A stretch of 64,000 nt of DNA from an uncultured Prevotellaceae bacterium (GTDB taxonomy: Bacteria > Bacteroidota > Bacteroidia > Bacteroidales > Muribaculaceae): contig CAMVKS010000002.1 in the NCBI GenBank assembly GCA_947167995.1, forward strand, positions 1-64,000, read 5' to 3'. Shown here piece after piece: positions 16,410-24,419 of this stretch. The position numbers were made by a program, and so were the translations under genes. The notes under the pieces were generated by a model that was not told the origin of the DNA, ran no database searches, and saw only the letters and a list, made by a program, of their open reading frames with translations. Position 1 is the stretch's first letter, and the number at the start of each line of letters is the position of its first letter.

Positions 16410-18587
16410 TTACTTCTTAAGGTTCTTGTCGAAGAAGTTGAGCACTCGCTGGTAGAGTGGCAGGCGCACACCGCAGCCGTTGATGCTGTGGTTCATATTG
16501 GGATAGACCATCATGTCGAACTGCTGTCCCTCGCTGTGGAGCTTTGCGACATATTGCATGGAGTTGACGATGCGCACGTTGTCGTCGGCACTACCGAACA
16601 TCAGGAGCAGTTTGCCACGCAGCTTGTCGGTGAGGTCGAGTGGCGCATAGTTATATCCGTCGGGGTTCTCCTGCGGTGTGAGCATGAATCGCTCGGTGTA
16701 GATGCTGTCGTAGAACTTCCACGAGGTTACGGGAGCGATAGCCACGCCACAGGCATAGCGGCTGTCGTCCTGCGACATCGCCATCAGCGTCTCAAAGCCG
16801 CCGAAGCTCCATCCCCAGATGCCTATGCGGTCGGGGTCGACGTAGGGCTGCTGGGCCATATATCGTGCAGCAGCGAGCTGATCCTCGGTCTCGTAACGAC
16901 CCAAATTGAGATAAATGGCTTTGAGGAACGCCTTTCCCTGTCCGCCAGTGCCGCGTCCGTCAACACAGGCGATGACATAGCCTTGCATGGCGAAATATTC
17001 CTCCCACTCCATCTTCCACTTGTTGAGCACCTGCTGTGAGCCAGGACCACTGTACTGAGACATGATGCAAGGATATTTCTTCGATGGGTCGAAGTCTACC
17101 GGCTTGATGATGTAGCCGTTCATGAGATCGCCATTGTCGTTGAGCATGGTGAAGAACTCGCGGCGAGGTATCTCGGGCGAAGTGTACTTATGGGCATAAT
17201 TCTCATTGAGCTGCAGGTCGCGCACGCGCTTTCCGTCAATGCTGTAGAGCACAAACTGGTCGGGTGTGTTGGCATCGCTGAAACGGCGTATATAGTAGGT
17301 GAAATCGCTGTTGAAGCTTGCACTGTAGGTACCGTTGCCGTCGACCAGCTCACGCACCTCGCCAGTGGCATCGTTGGCGCAACGCAGGGTGCGGTTGAGT
17401 GCTCCCTTGGTGCTCTGGAAGTAGAACAGCTTGTGTGCCTCGTCATAGCCATAGTAGGCAGTCACGTCATAGTCACCTTTTGTGATTTGCCTCAAGAGAT
17501 TGCCCGAGTAGTTGTATTTGTAGAGGTGCTTGCGGCCATCGCGATTGCTCATCACTACAAAGAATCCGTCGTAGTACTTGACGCCGGTGACCACATCCTC
17601 GTCGATCCACATGTCGCTCTGCTCGTCATAGATTTCATGCGACAATCCCGTTTCGGGATCGACAGCATATATGTTCATGCGAGTCTGAGCCCGGTTTTCC
17701 TTGACCACCATCAATGCAGGTGTGGCCTGCTTGCCAAACTGGATGTTGGGCACATAATCATCCTCGTTGAGTGGCAGGTCAATCTTCCGCAGCATTCCGC
17801 TCAGGATGTCGTAGCAATAGACACTCACCACCGAGTTGTGCTCGCCAGCGGCTGGATACTTGTAGTCGTAACGCCCTGGGTGAATGGCATAGTCGGGATT
17901 GGGACGGCACTCGCCCTCATAAAGCTCCATCGAGCACATGGGCACCTGCGACTCATCGAAGCGTATGAAAGCGAGATATCGACCGCTGGGCGACCATGCG
18001 AAGGTGTTGAGCACGCCAAACTCCTCCTGATAAACCCAGTCGGGGACGGCATTGATGATTTCGTTCTTCTTACCGTCGGTTGTGACTTGTATCGATGCGC
18101 CGCTCTGCAGATGCTTGATAAACACATTGTTGTCGCGGACAAACGCAACCTGATTGCCGTCGGGCGACAGTGTGGCTATTTCCTCGCCTCCTTCCTCCGA
18201 GAGTGGAGTGAGTTTGTTTTCTTTTATATTATAAATGTAATGGTCGGCAGTGAAGGAATAACGGTAGATGGGCACGCTATTGGTCCACAACAAGATGCTC
18301 TTCTCGTCGCTCGACATGGTGTATCCATCCCATGACTCAACGGGATTGCCAGCGACCTTGGAGTTATCAAAGAACGTGGTGACGTCTTTCTCCTTCTTGT
18401 AGCTGCATTTCGATATCATTGTACCAGTGTTGTTGAACTGGTAGTAGTAACGTCCGTCGAGGGCTGGCTGACTTGATGGAATCCCTCTAACGCGCGCTCC
18501 ACCGAGCACAAAGTCGTCTAACTCAAAAGCATTAGCTGCCGAGCAACAAAGCAAGGCGGCAATCACAGGTAAAATGTATTTCTTCAT
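16410..18587 (-). CDS. Dipeptidyl-peptidase IV (S9B)
   Basis: Removes N-terminal X-Pro dipeptides. Residues 1-20 are a signal peptide (ending CSAANAFE), so it acts in the periplasm or at the surface. Residues ~60-470 form the beta-propeller, with DWVYQEEF as the double-Glu region that binds the substrate amino terminus. The alpha/beta hydrolase domain carries Ser594 (GWSFGG), Asp668 (GSADDNV) and His700 (MNHSING). The 725-residue length fits the family. A promoter with perfect boxes lies at 18619-18651. With the DPP III-type peptidase at 26.7 kb and the C10 and S8 proteases it fits a peptide-feeding lifestyle. Confidence 0.95.
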   Translation of the reverse strand: MKKYILPVIAALLCCSAANAFELDDFVLGGARVRGIPSSQPALDGRYYYQFNNTGTMISKCSYKKEKDVTTFFDNSKVAGNPVESWDGYTMSSDEKSILLWTNSVPIYRYSFTADHYIYNIKENKLTPLSEEGGEEIATLSPDGNQVAFVRDNNVFIKHLQSGASIQVTTDGKKNEIINAVPDWVYQEEFGVLNTFAWSPSGRYLAFIRFDESQVPMCSMELYEGECRPNPDYAIHPGRYDYKYPAAGEHNSVVSVYCYDILSGMLRKIDLPLNEDDYVPNIQFGKQATPALMVVKENRAQTRMNIYAVDPETGLSHEIYDEQSDMWIDEDVVTGVKYYDGFFVVMSNRDGRKHLYKYNYSGNLLRQITKGDYDVTAYYGYDEAHKLFYFQSTKGALNRTLRCANDATGEVRELVDGNGTYSASFNSDFTYYIRRFSDANTPDQFVLYSIDGKRVRDLQLNENYAHKYTSPEIPRREFFTMLNDNGDLMNGYIIKPVDFDPSKKYPCIMSQYSGPGSQQVLNKWKMEWEEYFAMQGYVIACVDGRGTGGQGKAFLKAIYLNLGRYETEDQLAAARYMAQQPYVDPDRIGIWGWSFGGFETLMAMSQDDSRYACGVAIAPVTSWKFYDSIYTERFMLTPQENPDGYNYAPLDLTDKLRGKLLLMFGSADDNVRIVNSMQYVAKLHSEGQQFDMMVYPNMNHSINGCGVRLPLYQRVLNFFDKNLKK

Positions 18588-18618
18588 ATCAATAGTTGGT
18601 GTTAGTTTTTTCTGGTTA

Positions 18619-18651
18619 CAAAATTAGTGTTTTTTATCAAACTATTACAAA
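18619..18651 (-). promoter_or_regulatory. Promoter of the DPP IV gene
   Basis: The minus strand reads TTTG (18648-18651), 21 bases, then TAATTTTG (18619-18626), a full match to the Bacteroidetes promoter form. Confidence 0.75.
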
Positions 18652-18824
18652 CAATTTAAAACAATTATTATATTAGTTGCCTTTCGGCTCGCCTTGAGTA
18701 ATGCTCAACGCATAATGCACAATGAGAGCACCTGCGACGTTGATGGGTGAATGCCACGGTGTGGCGCAATACAGGACAACACCCTCGATAGATTCAATGC
18801 TCAGTATACAATGCACCCCAACAA
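18652..18824. other. Intergenic spacer between DPP IV and acyl-CoA dehydrogenase genes
   Basis: The 18588-18879 gap holds the DPP IV promoter, a CATAATGCACAAT motif (near 18707) also seen in inverted or partial form near 7536, 33287 and 42246, and the terminator at 18825. I see no gene. Confidence 0.5.
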
Positions 18825-18856
18825 AATCGGGAGTCGCGATAGTGCGGCTCCCGATT
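18825..18856 (-). terminator. Terminator of the etfBA-acyl-CoA dehydrogenase operon
   Basis: AATCGGGAG pairs with CTCCCGATT, extended inside by CGC/GCG after one mismatch. The minus strand continues TTGTTGGGG. It lies 24 bases after the dehydrogenase stop. Confidence 0.75.
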
Positions 18857-18879
18857 GATATTAATGTATTTTTTCAGAA

Positions 18880-20586
18880 TTACTCTTGAGTGTAGATAGC
18901 TGCCTCTTCGGGGGTGAAGTCGTTGATGAACTTTACGTTGGCAGCGAGACGTGCCTCGGCGTAGCGAACATATACGTTGGCCGACTGCATGAACAACTCA
19001 GGAGCCTTGCTGGCGTCGTAGCACAGCAGATAGCTCATGATGGTCCAGGCTGCCATCTCCACCATGCGGCGGGCGTGGAAAGTGATGTAGTCGGGGTTCT
19101 CATAACCCTTTACCTTCTCAACTGCTTCCTCACAGGCTGCCATCATCTTGTCGACGCGAGCCTTGAGTGGAGCAACCTCGTCGCTGTACTCACCTGCGGC
19201 ATACTCCTTCATCTGTGCCAGATAGGTGCCAGTGGTGACGTGGCGAATTGCAGCCACCACCTGCAGCTGGGTAGTACCCTCATAGATGTTCATGATGCGT
19301 GCATCACGATAGAGGCGCTCGCAGGTGTAGTCGCGCATGAAGCCGCTGCCGCCATGAATCTGGATGCAGTCGTAGGCGGTCTGGTTGGCATACTCGCTCG
19401 ATGAGGCCTTCGACAGCGGAGTAAAGGCATCGGCAAGGCGATTGTAGCGCTTCATCTCGGCACGCTCCTCGGGAGTGAGCTGGCGCTCGCGGGCAATCTG
19501 CTCCCAAATCTTATAAACATCGACAAAACGCGCTGTTTCATAAAGGATTGTGCGCGCAGCGTCGAGCTTAGCCTTGATATTGCTAATCATCTCGGCAACA
19601 GCTGGGAAGGTGATGATTGCCTTGCCAAACTGCTCACGACTGCGAGCATAGTCGATAGCCTCGTTGTAGGCTGCCTGGCACAGACCCACGCTTTGGGCAG
19701 TGATACCCAAGCGGGCACCGTTCATGAGCGACATCACATACTTGATGAGGCCCAATCGGCGCGAGCCACACAGCTCAGCCTTGGCGTTCTTGAACACCAG
19801 CTCGCATGTGGGACTGCCATGGATACCCATCTTGTCCTCGATGCGGCGCACGGTTACGCCACCGTTGCGCTTGTCATAGATGAACATCGACAGGCCGCGA
19901 CCATCCTTGCTGCCCTCCTCGCTGCGTGCGAGCACCAGGTGAATGTCGCTATCGCCGTTGGTGATAAAGCGCTTCACACCGTTGAGTCGCCAAGTGCCGT
20001 CCTCGTCTTGAGTGGCCTTGAGCATCACGCTCTGGAGGTCACTACCGGCATCGGGCTCGGTGAGGTCCATCGACATGGTCTCGCCATTGCACACGCGTGG
20101 GATGTAACGCTCGAACTGGTCCTCGTCACCAGCCTCAAAGAGAGTATCGATACAGCTCTGCAAGCTCCAGATGTTCTGGAAACCAGCATCGGCTTGAGCA
20201 ATCATCTCGCTCATCATCGAGAAGGTGACATTAGGGAGGTTCAAACCGCCATATTTGCGGGGCATCGACACACCATAAAGGCCCGCCTTGCGAGTCACGT
20301 CGAGGTTCTCCTTGGTCTTGCTGGCATAGTCAACACGGCCGTTGGCATGATGTGGGCCTTCTTTGTCAACGCTCTCGGCGTTGGGAGCGATGGTCTCGGC
20401 AGTGATTTCGCCTGTAATCTCGAGTATCTTGTCGTAGGAGTCGATTGCATCGTCAAAGTCGACTGGTGCATAGTCAAACTCTTGGCTCTGAGTGTAGTCG
20501 CGCTCTTTCATGCCCACGATTTTCTCCATCAAGGGATGACGCAGATGATACTGCAGAGCTTTATTGTCTTTATAGAAATTTGCCAT
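18880..20586 (-). CDS. Acyl-CoA dehydrogenase
   Basis: FAD enzyme that oxidises acyl-CoA to enoyl-CoA and passes electrons to ETF. Domain order is N-terminal helical, middle beta (MSMDLTEPDAGSDL, KRFITNGDSD), then C-terminal helical (FGKAIITFPAVAEM). The catalytic base is probably Glu436 in IYEGTTQLQ. Residues ~450-568 form an extra C-terminal helical part, so at 568 residues it is longer than the ~380-residue short-chain enzymes. It starts 1 bp after the etfA stop and is the last gene of the etfB-etfA-acd operon, so the ETF encoded upstream is its probable electron acceptor. The substrate chain length cannot be told from sequence. Confidence 0.92.
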   Translation of the reverse strand: MANFYKDNKALQYHLRHPLMEKIVGMKERDYTQSQEFDYAPVDFDDAIDSYDKILEITGEITAETIAPNAESVDKEGPHHANGRVDYASKTKENLDVTRKAGLYGVSMPRKYGGLNLPNVTFSMMSEMIAQADAGFQNIWSLQSCIDTLFEAGDEDQFERYIPRVCNGETMSMDLTEPDAGSDLQSVMLKATQDEDGTWRLNGVKRFITNGDSDIHLVLARSEEGSKDGRGLSMFIYDKRNGGVTVRRIEDKMGIHGSPTCELVFKNAKAELCGSRRLGLIKYVMSLMNGARLGITAQSVGLCQAAYNEAIDYARSREQFGKAIITFPAVAEMISNIKAKLDAARTILYETARFVDVYKIWEQIARERQLTPEERAEMKRYNRLADAFTPLSKASSSEYANQTAYDCIQIHGGSGFMRDYTCERLYRDARIMNIYEGTTQLQVVAAIRHVTTGTYLAQMKEYAAGEYSDEVAPLKARVDKMMAACEEAVEKVKGYENPDYITFHARRMVEMAAWTIMSYLLCYDASKAPELFMQSANVYVRYAEARLAANVKFINDFTPEEAAIYTQE

Positions 20587-20587
20587 T

Positions 20588-21616
20588 TTATTTAGAGTTT
20601 TTCTTGTAATACTTGATTAGTTTGGGGATAATCTCCTCGAGATTGCCTGTGATGACATAGTCGGCAATAGCGTTGATGGGAGCGTTGGGATCATTGTTGA
20701 TGGAAATAATGATAGAGCTCTCGTTCATGCCAGCCACGTGCTGAATCTGTCCCGAGATGCCGCAAGCGATGTAGAGCTTGGGGCGTACGGTGACACCAGT
20801 CTGGCCAATCTGACGCTCATGCTCGCAGAAGCCGGCATCGACAGCGGCACGGCTTGCGCCCACCTCACCGCCGAGCACGTCGGCGAGTTGGAAGATGAGG
20901 TCGAAGTTCTCCTTGCTGCCCACCCCGTAGCCACCAGCCACGATGATGGGTGAGTTCTTGATGTTGATTTTCGACTTCTCCACCTCGCGGTCGATAATCT
21001 TCACAATAAAGCTCGCTGGGTCAACATATTTGTTGGCATCAAGGTTGATGACCTCGCCCTTGTAGGCAGGATCGAAAATTTCCTTCTTCATCACACCCTC
21101 GCGCACTGTAGCCATCTGTGGACGGTGCTCGGGGTTGACGATGGTAGCCACGATGTTGCCGCCAAAGGCTGGACGAATCTGATAGAGCAAGTCCTTATAT
21201 TCGGTCTTGGTCAAGGGGTCGGTGTGGTCGCCAATCTCCAGCGCGGTGCAGTCGGCAGTAAGACCGCTGGTGAGGCACGACGAAACGCGTGGTCCCAGGT
21301 CGCGCCCAATCACAGTTGCACCCATCAAGCAGATTTGTGGCTTGATTTCCTTGAAGAGGTTAATAACTATCGATGAGTGAGGCAGCGATGTGTAAGGATA
21401 GAGGCGCTCGTCCTCTACCTTGTAAACCACATCAACGCCGTAGGGGAACAACTGCCCTTCAATGCCATCAAGCTTGTCACCCAAGACAAGAGCTTCGAGC
21501 TTTACACCCAAGCGTGTGGCAAGGGTGCGACCCTTGGTTAACAACTCCAGACTGACGTCGGCAATGCGGCCGTCGTCAAACTCGCAGTAAACTACTAAAT
21601 TGTTATTATCGTTCAT
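20588..21616 (-). CDS. etfA: Electron transfer flavoprotein alpha subunit
   Basis: Alpha subunit of ETF, which accepts electrons from acyl-CoA dehydrogenase. The N-terminal domain begins LVVYCEFDDGRIADVSLELL. The C-terminal FAD-binding domain has GGYGVGSKENFDLI, GASRAAVDAGF, IGQTGVTVRPKLYIACGISG and the closing INAIADYVITGNLEE. The 342-residue length is normal. It lies 22 bp downstream of etfB and 1 bp upstream of the dehydrogenase gene. Whether this ETF is of the bifurcating kind cannot be decided by eye. Confidence 0.94.
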   Translation of the reverse strand: MNDNNNLVVYCEFDDGRIADVSLELLTKGRTLATRLGVKLEALVLGDKLDGIEGQLFPYGVDVVYKVEDERLYPYTSLPHSSIVINLFKEIKPQICLMGATVIGRDLGPRVSSCLTSGLTADCTALEIGDHTDPLTKTEYKDLLYQIRPAFGGNIVATIVNPEHRPQMATVREGVMKKEIFDPAYKGEVINLDANKYVDPASFIVKIIDREVEKSKINIKNSPIIVAGGYGVGSKENFDLIFQLADVLGGEVGASRAAVDAGFCEHERQIGQTGVTVRPKLYIACGISGQIQHVAGMNESSIIISINNDPNAPINAIADYVITGNLEEIIPKLIKYYKKNSK

Positions 21617-21638
21617 AGTCTTCTTCTAAATTAAAGCG

Positions 21639-22511
21639 TTAACCAATGATGTGGTCGGCAATGAGTTCTTGCACGAGGCCTTCGAGCTGGGCTTCGTCGC
21701 CACCCTCGATGGTCTTGCTCTCCTTGGCCTGGAACACAACGTTTACTACAGTCTTAACCTTGGTGGGCGAGCCCTTCATACCAATCTGGTTGGGATCGGC
21801 CTCGATGTCGGCAACGCCCCACTCGCGGATGTTGAGATAAGGACGAGACTCGACGAGACGCTGGCGCTCCTCGCTCAGCTGCGCCTTCTCGCTGGGAGTG
21901 ACGGCATATTTGTACTTCTGAACCAGCTTAGCGTTACGGGGACGGCAAGCGTCGGCGCTGCCGTTGACGGTAACAACCAATGGCAGTGGACAAGTTACGG
22001 TCTCAAAACCATTCTCGATGCGGCGCTTGATGGTTGCAAGGCCGTCTTCCACCTTAACGCTCTCGGCATAGGTAACTTGAGGCAAACCGAGTTTCTCGGC
22101 AATTTGTGGTCCCACCTGTGCGGTGTCGCCATCGATAGCCTGGCGGCCGCCAACGATGATGTCGACCTTGTCGAGGTGACGGATGGTCTGCGCCAGCGAG
22201 TAACTGGTAGCAAGGGTGTCGGCACCACCCAAAGGGCGGTCGGTGAGCACCACGCCGTCGTCGCCACCGCGATAGAGGCTCTCGCGCACCATCTCGGCAC
22301 TGCGAGGCAGACCCATTGTCACGAGTGTGATTTTAGAACCAGGATGAGCATCCTTGAGCTGAAGCGCTTGCTCAAGCGCGTTCAGGTCCTCGGGGTTGAA
22401 GATAGCGGGAAGAGCAGCACGGTTGATGGTGCCGTCGGCCTTCATCGCGTCTTTACCCACGTTGCGGGTGTCTGGCACTTGTTTTGCCAGCACAACGATA
22501 TTCAAACTCAT
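21639..22511 (-). CDS. etfB: Electron transfer flavoprotein beta subunit
   Basis: Beta subunit of ETF. The start MSLNIVVLAKQVPDT is characteristic, followed by NPEDLNALEQAL, the TLVTMG strand, the GADTLATSYSLA nucleotide-binding segment and GDTAQVGPQIAEKLGLP. The 290-residue length is normal. It is the first gene of the operon. A perfect promoter at 22596-22626, inside the 122-bp repeat copy 1, gives a leader of about 78 nt. A palindrome at 22636-22657 just upstream of the -33 box may be an operator. Confidence 0.95.
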   Translation of the reverse strand: MSLNIVVLAKQVPDTRNVGKDAMKADGTINRAALPAIFNPEDLNALEQALQLKDAHPGSKITLVTMGLPRSAEMVRESLYRGGDDGVVLTDRPLGGADTLATSYSLAQTIRHLDKVDIIVGGRQAIDGDTAQVGPQIAEKLGLPQVTYAESVKVEDGLATIKRRIENGFETVTCPLPLVVTVNGSADACRPRNAKLVQKYKYAVTPSEKAQLSEERQRLVESRPYLNIREWGVADIEADPNQIGMKGSPTKVKTVVNVVFQAKESKTIEGGDEAQLEGLVQELIADHIIG

Positions 22512-22595
22512 AGAATCTTTATTTGTTATTTGATTATTAATTTACTCTTTTTATTGGGCAATAGCATGTTAGGCCTCATGCCCGTTTAAAACGTG

Positions 22596-22626
22596 CAAAA
22601 TTACACAATTCCCCACACTCAGCAAA
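22596..22626 (-). promoter_or_regulatory. Promoter of etfB operon
   Basis: The minus strand reads TTTG (22623-22626), 19 bases, then TAATTTTG (22596-22603). Both boxes match consensus fully. Confidence 0.8.
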
Positions 22627-22635
22627 AACTTTGCA

Positions 22636-22657
22636 CCTTAATTATAGATTATTAAGG
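22636..22657. promoter_or_regulatory. 22-bp palindrome upstream of the etfB promoter (possible operator)
   Basis: CCTTAAT, 8 bases, ATTAAGG: a perfect inverted repeat, 9 bases upstream of the -33 box and unchanged in the second copy (23545-23566). A regulator of fatty-acid genes could bind it; that is inference. Confidence 0.45.
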
Positions 22658-22772
22658 AAAAGACCCACCTCACAGCAAGCCACCTTAGATGCTAAAAGGG
22701 GGCGCTACATGCTTAAAAAATTTGATTAAAAAATTCATATCTGCTCATACGCTTGGTGTGCATGGAAATCAG

Positions 22773-22861
22773 AGAGCCTTGGGCTCTAAAAATATTGGGA
22801 TGCTTCGCATTATATTTTTAACACGAAGTGCTCTAATTTTCACTCCACAGGAGTGGCAAAA
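22773..22861. repeat. Second mini-hairpin array, linkers shared with 7442-7517
   Basis: Hairpins AGAGCC-TTG-GGCTCT (22773), ATGC-TTC-GCAT (22800), an AACAC-GAA-GTGCT-type stem (22820) and CACTCC-ACA-GGAGTG (22841). Linker CTCTAATTTTCA (22831) and flank TGGCAAAA (22854) match 7485 and 7510, although the stems they enclose differ. Confidence 0.8.
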
Positions 22862-22920
22862 GACCAATTTCTATTACGATGAAGAAGAAAAAAGCGCCGT
22901 TTGGCGCTTAAATATAAGAG

Positions 22921-23172
22921 CTATAAAATCTCTCCAGCATGAAGCTGTTCTATGGGAAAAACAAGATCCCAATTCTTGCCCCAAACCACATTACCGTTTT
23001 CGATGGTAAAACGCTTGAATTTCTTTGGGTCAAGATACTTATTGTATTGAGGATGAGGATGACGGCGAATAAAGTCGCCAACATCAACCACTTGCGTAGA
23101 ATTGTCGCTGAAATGCAAACAGATAGTCAAATTTCCTGCATCTGTAGCCTCTGTTATATATATGCGTCCCAT
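22921..23172 (-). CDS. DUF2442-type protein
   Basis: An 83-residue soluble protein matching the DUF2442 pattern: NLTICLHFSDNSTQVVDVGD, then YLDPKKFKRFTIENGNVVWG. It starts 5 bp after the DUF4160 stop, so the two are translated together. DUF4160/DUF2442 pairs are common in bacteria and have a toxin-antitoxin-like layout, but no activity can be read from the sequence. The pair lies between two copies of a promoter repeat, which suggests a mobile or duplicated cassette. Confidence 0.8.
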   Translation of the reverse strand: MGRIYITEATDAGNLTICLHFSDNSTQVVDVGDFIRRHPHPQYNKYLDPKKFKRFTIENGNVVWGKNWDLVFPIEQLHAGEIL

Positions 23173-23177
23173 TGTAT

Positions 23178-23480
23178 TTAAATCTTTTTCTTAATGTTTG
23201 TACATCTCACAGCTTGCTTCAACACAAAGAATTTCACCCATTTTTCAATGATATTGCGGTAATACTTATTGATAAAAGCTTCGACAACACGTTTTTCCTT
23301 ATCGTTAAGTGCCTCGACTCCTTTTCTTGTACGAACATTGATGCTCTCAAGCGCACCATTCATCATTATCAAATCAAAAATGCTTTCTTTATCACCATGA
23401 ATCACATGAACATGTATGGGTTCATGTTCATTAGAATAGAAATAAAAAATATAACCGAAATATTCAAAAATCTTTGGCAT
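23178..23480 (-). CDS. DUF4160-type protein
   Basis: A 100-residue soluble protein. The DUF4160 signature is at the N-terminus: MPKIFEYFGYIFYFYSNEHE followed by PIHVHVIHGDKES, with a conserved His cluster. The C-terminal tail is basic (TNIKKKI). It is read from the promoter in repeat copy 2 (23505-23535), leaving a very short leader of about 18 nt, and is followed by the DUF2442 gene. No catalytic motif is evident, and a toxin-antitoxin role is only suggested by the pairing. Confidence 0.8.
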   Translation of the reverse strand: MPKIFEYFGYIFYFYSNEHEPIHVHVIHGDKESIFDLIMMNGALESINVRTRKGVEALNDKEKRVVEAFINKYYRNIIEKWVKFFVLKQAVRCTNIKKKI

Positions 23481-23504
23481 CTCACACTGTTTTATTTTTC
23501 ACCA

Positions 23505-23535
23505 CAAAATTACACAATTCCCATCACACGGCAAA
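23505..23535 (-). promoter_or_regulatory. Promoter of the DUF4160-DUF2442 pair
   Basis: TTTG (23532-23535), 19 bases, TAATTTTG (23505-23512) on the minus strand, identical in layout to the etfB promoter. Confidence 0.78.
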
Positions 23536-23627
23536 AACTTTGCACCTTAATTATAGATTATTAAGGAAAAGGCCAACCTCACAGCAAGCCACCTTAGATA
23601 CTAAAAGGGGGGCGCTACGTGCTTAAA
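23505..23627. repeat. 123-bp direct repeat, copy 2 (promoter region of the DUF4160 gene)
   Basis: Second copy of 22596-22717, in the same orientation and at a similar place upstream of a minus-strand gene. It includes the same palindrome at 23545-23566. Confidence 0.93.
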
Positions 23628-23707
23628 CTTTTAATAAACAACTTCTGATTTATTTTTCATATAATTTCCCAGCTAAGCCAACCCCCTTGTCGCACAAAAT
23701 AGGAGAA

Positions 23708-23731
23708 AGGCGGCCCAGTGTTAGGCCGCCT
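23708..23731. terminator. Hairpin terminator downstream of the dockerin pseudogene
   Basis: AGGCGGCC, an 8-base loop, then GGCCGCCT. On the minus strand it is followed by TTCTCCTATTTTG, a weak T-rich tail, so it could end transcripts of the remnant at 23806. Confidence 0.55.
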
Positions 23732-23805
23732 GTTCTTGTCTCCAAGCCTCGCTGCGAAAGTGCCTCGACAGCTTAAGGGTTTCACGTTTTTTTGAGGTAA
23801 GTGTG

Positions 23806-24076
23806 CTATTTCTGAGAGATGCGCACAGGACGCACGTTTTGACCAAGTTGCCGCCCCCATCTGTTGATGTCCACAGAGCATGACATGAAGGAGGAAAAGT
23901 ACATATTGTAAGCGTCGGACGAGGCTTGACACATTGCCAAGCATATAGTCATAAAGCGCTGTTATGTCATGAGCAGTGACCACGCCGTCACCATTCACGT
24001 CATAATGATAGGCCTGTGAATAACCCGCCACTGCGCAAGTGGCGGCAATTGCCAATAAAAGAATCAATTTCTTCAT
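23806..24076 (-). pseudogene. Secreted dockerin protein, internally deleted and frameshifted
   Basis: The reading frame from 24076 starts with a good signal peptide (MKKLILLLAIAATCAVAGYS) and one dockerin loop (DVNGDGVVTAHDITALYDYML), then becomes senseless to 23657. In another frame from about 23930 a C-terminus that makes sense appears (AYNMYFSSFMSC, then GQNVRPVRISQK and a stop at 23806), of the kind that closes many secreted Bacteroidales proteins. The simplest reading is a gene of the same class as the one at 48379 that lost its middle, joining head and tail out of frame. It is probably not functional. Confidence 0.7.
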
Positions 24077-24349
24077 AATTGTTGCTTTCTATTAGTTTCT
24101 AAATTAGGCCCCATCTCAAGTGGACTCAGTCACTTTTTTATCGCTACAAAGCGATAATTATAAATAATGAAAATCAAGTGTTTTTCATCGATTTTTAAAA
24201 AAGTCGAAATGTTTTTCCATTTTCTTCACTTATCAATACTTTCCAGATTTTTTTGTTTTGTCGTAAATGTAGATTTACCAGTCCCATCGCACTTCAGCTA
24301 TCAATAAAGCCAAAAAAATCGTCTATTTTTGAAAAAAATGTCTGTTTTT
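24077..24349. other. AT-rich intergenic region, no gene seen
   Basis: It holds one mini-hairpin (ATCGCT-ACAA-AGCGAT near 24138) of the type described at 7278, followed by AT-rich DNA leading to the promoter at 24350. I see no coding frame. Confidence 0.5.
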
Positions 24350-24380
24350 TTTGCTTTTATGCAATTAATTGTTATTTTTG
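24350..24380 (+). promoter_or_regulatory. Promoter of the EF-hand-like secreted protein
   Basis: TTTG (24350-24353), 19 bases, TATTTTTG (24373-24380): a full match. The in-frame Met at 24369 lies inside this promoter, so it cannot be the start. Confidence 0.78.
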
Positions 24381-24419
24381 CAAAACAACATCATTAACAA
24401 TTATAAAACAAAAATAATC

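Larger units (their letters stand above)
22596..22717. repeat. 122-bp direct repeat, copy 1 (promoter region of etfB)
   Basis: Nearly identical to 23505-23627; I count roughly a dozen differences and one extra G in the other copy. The repeat carries a promoter on the minus strand and the palindrome CCTTAAT-N8-ATTAAGG. The two copies bracket the DUF4160/DUF2442 gene pair. Confidence 0.93.

Noticed and set aside
23657..24076. 139-residue intact gene
   Set aside because: After residue ~46 the sequence is out of frame with a recognisable C-terminus in another frame, so it is a deletion remnant.
24369..24419. Upstream Met of the EF-hand-like protein
   Set aside because: It lies inside the promoter; a normal signal peptide starts at 24420.
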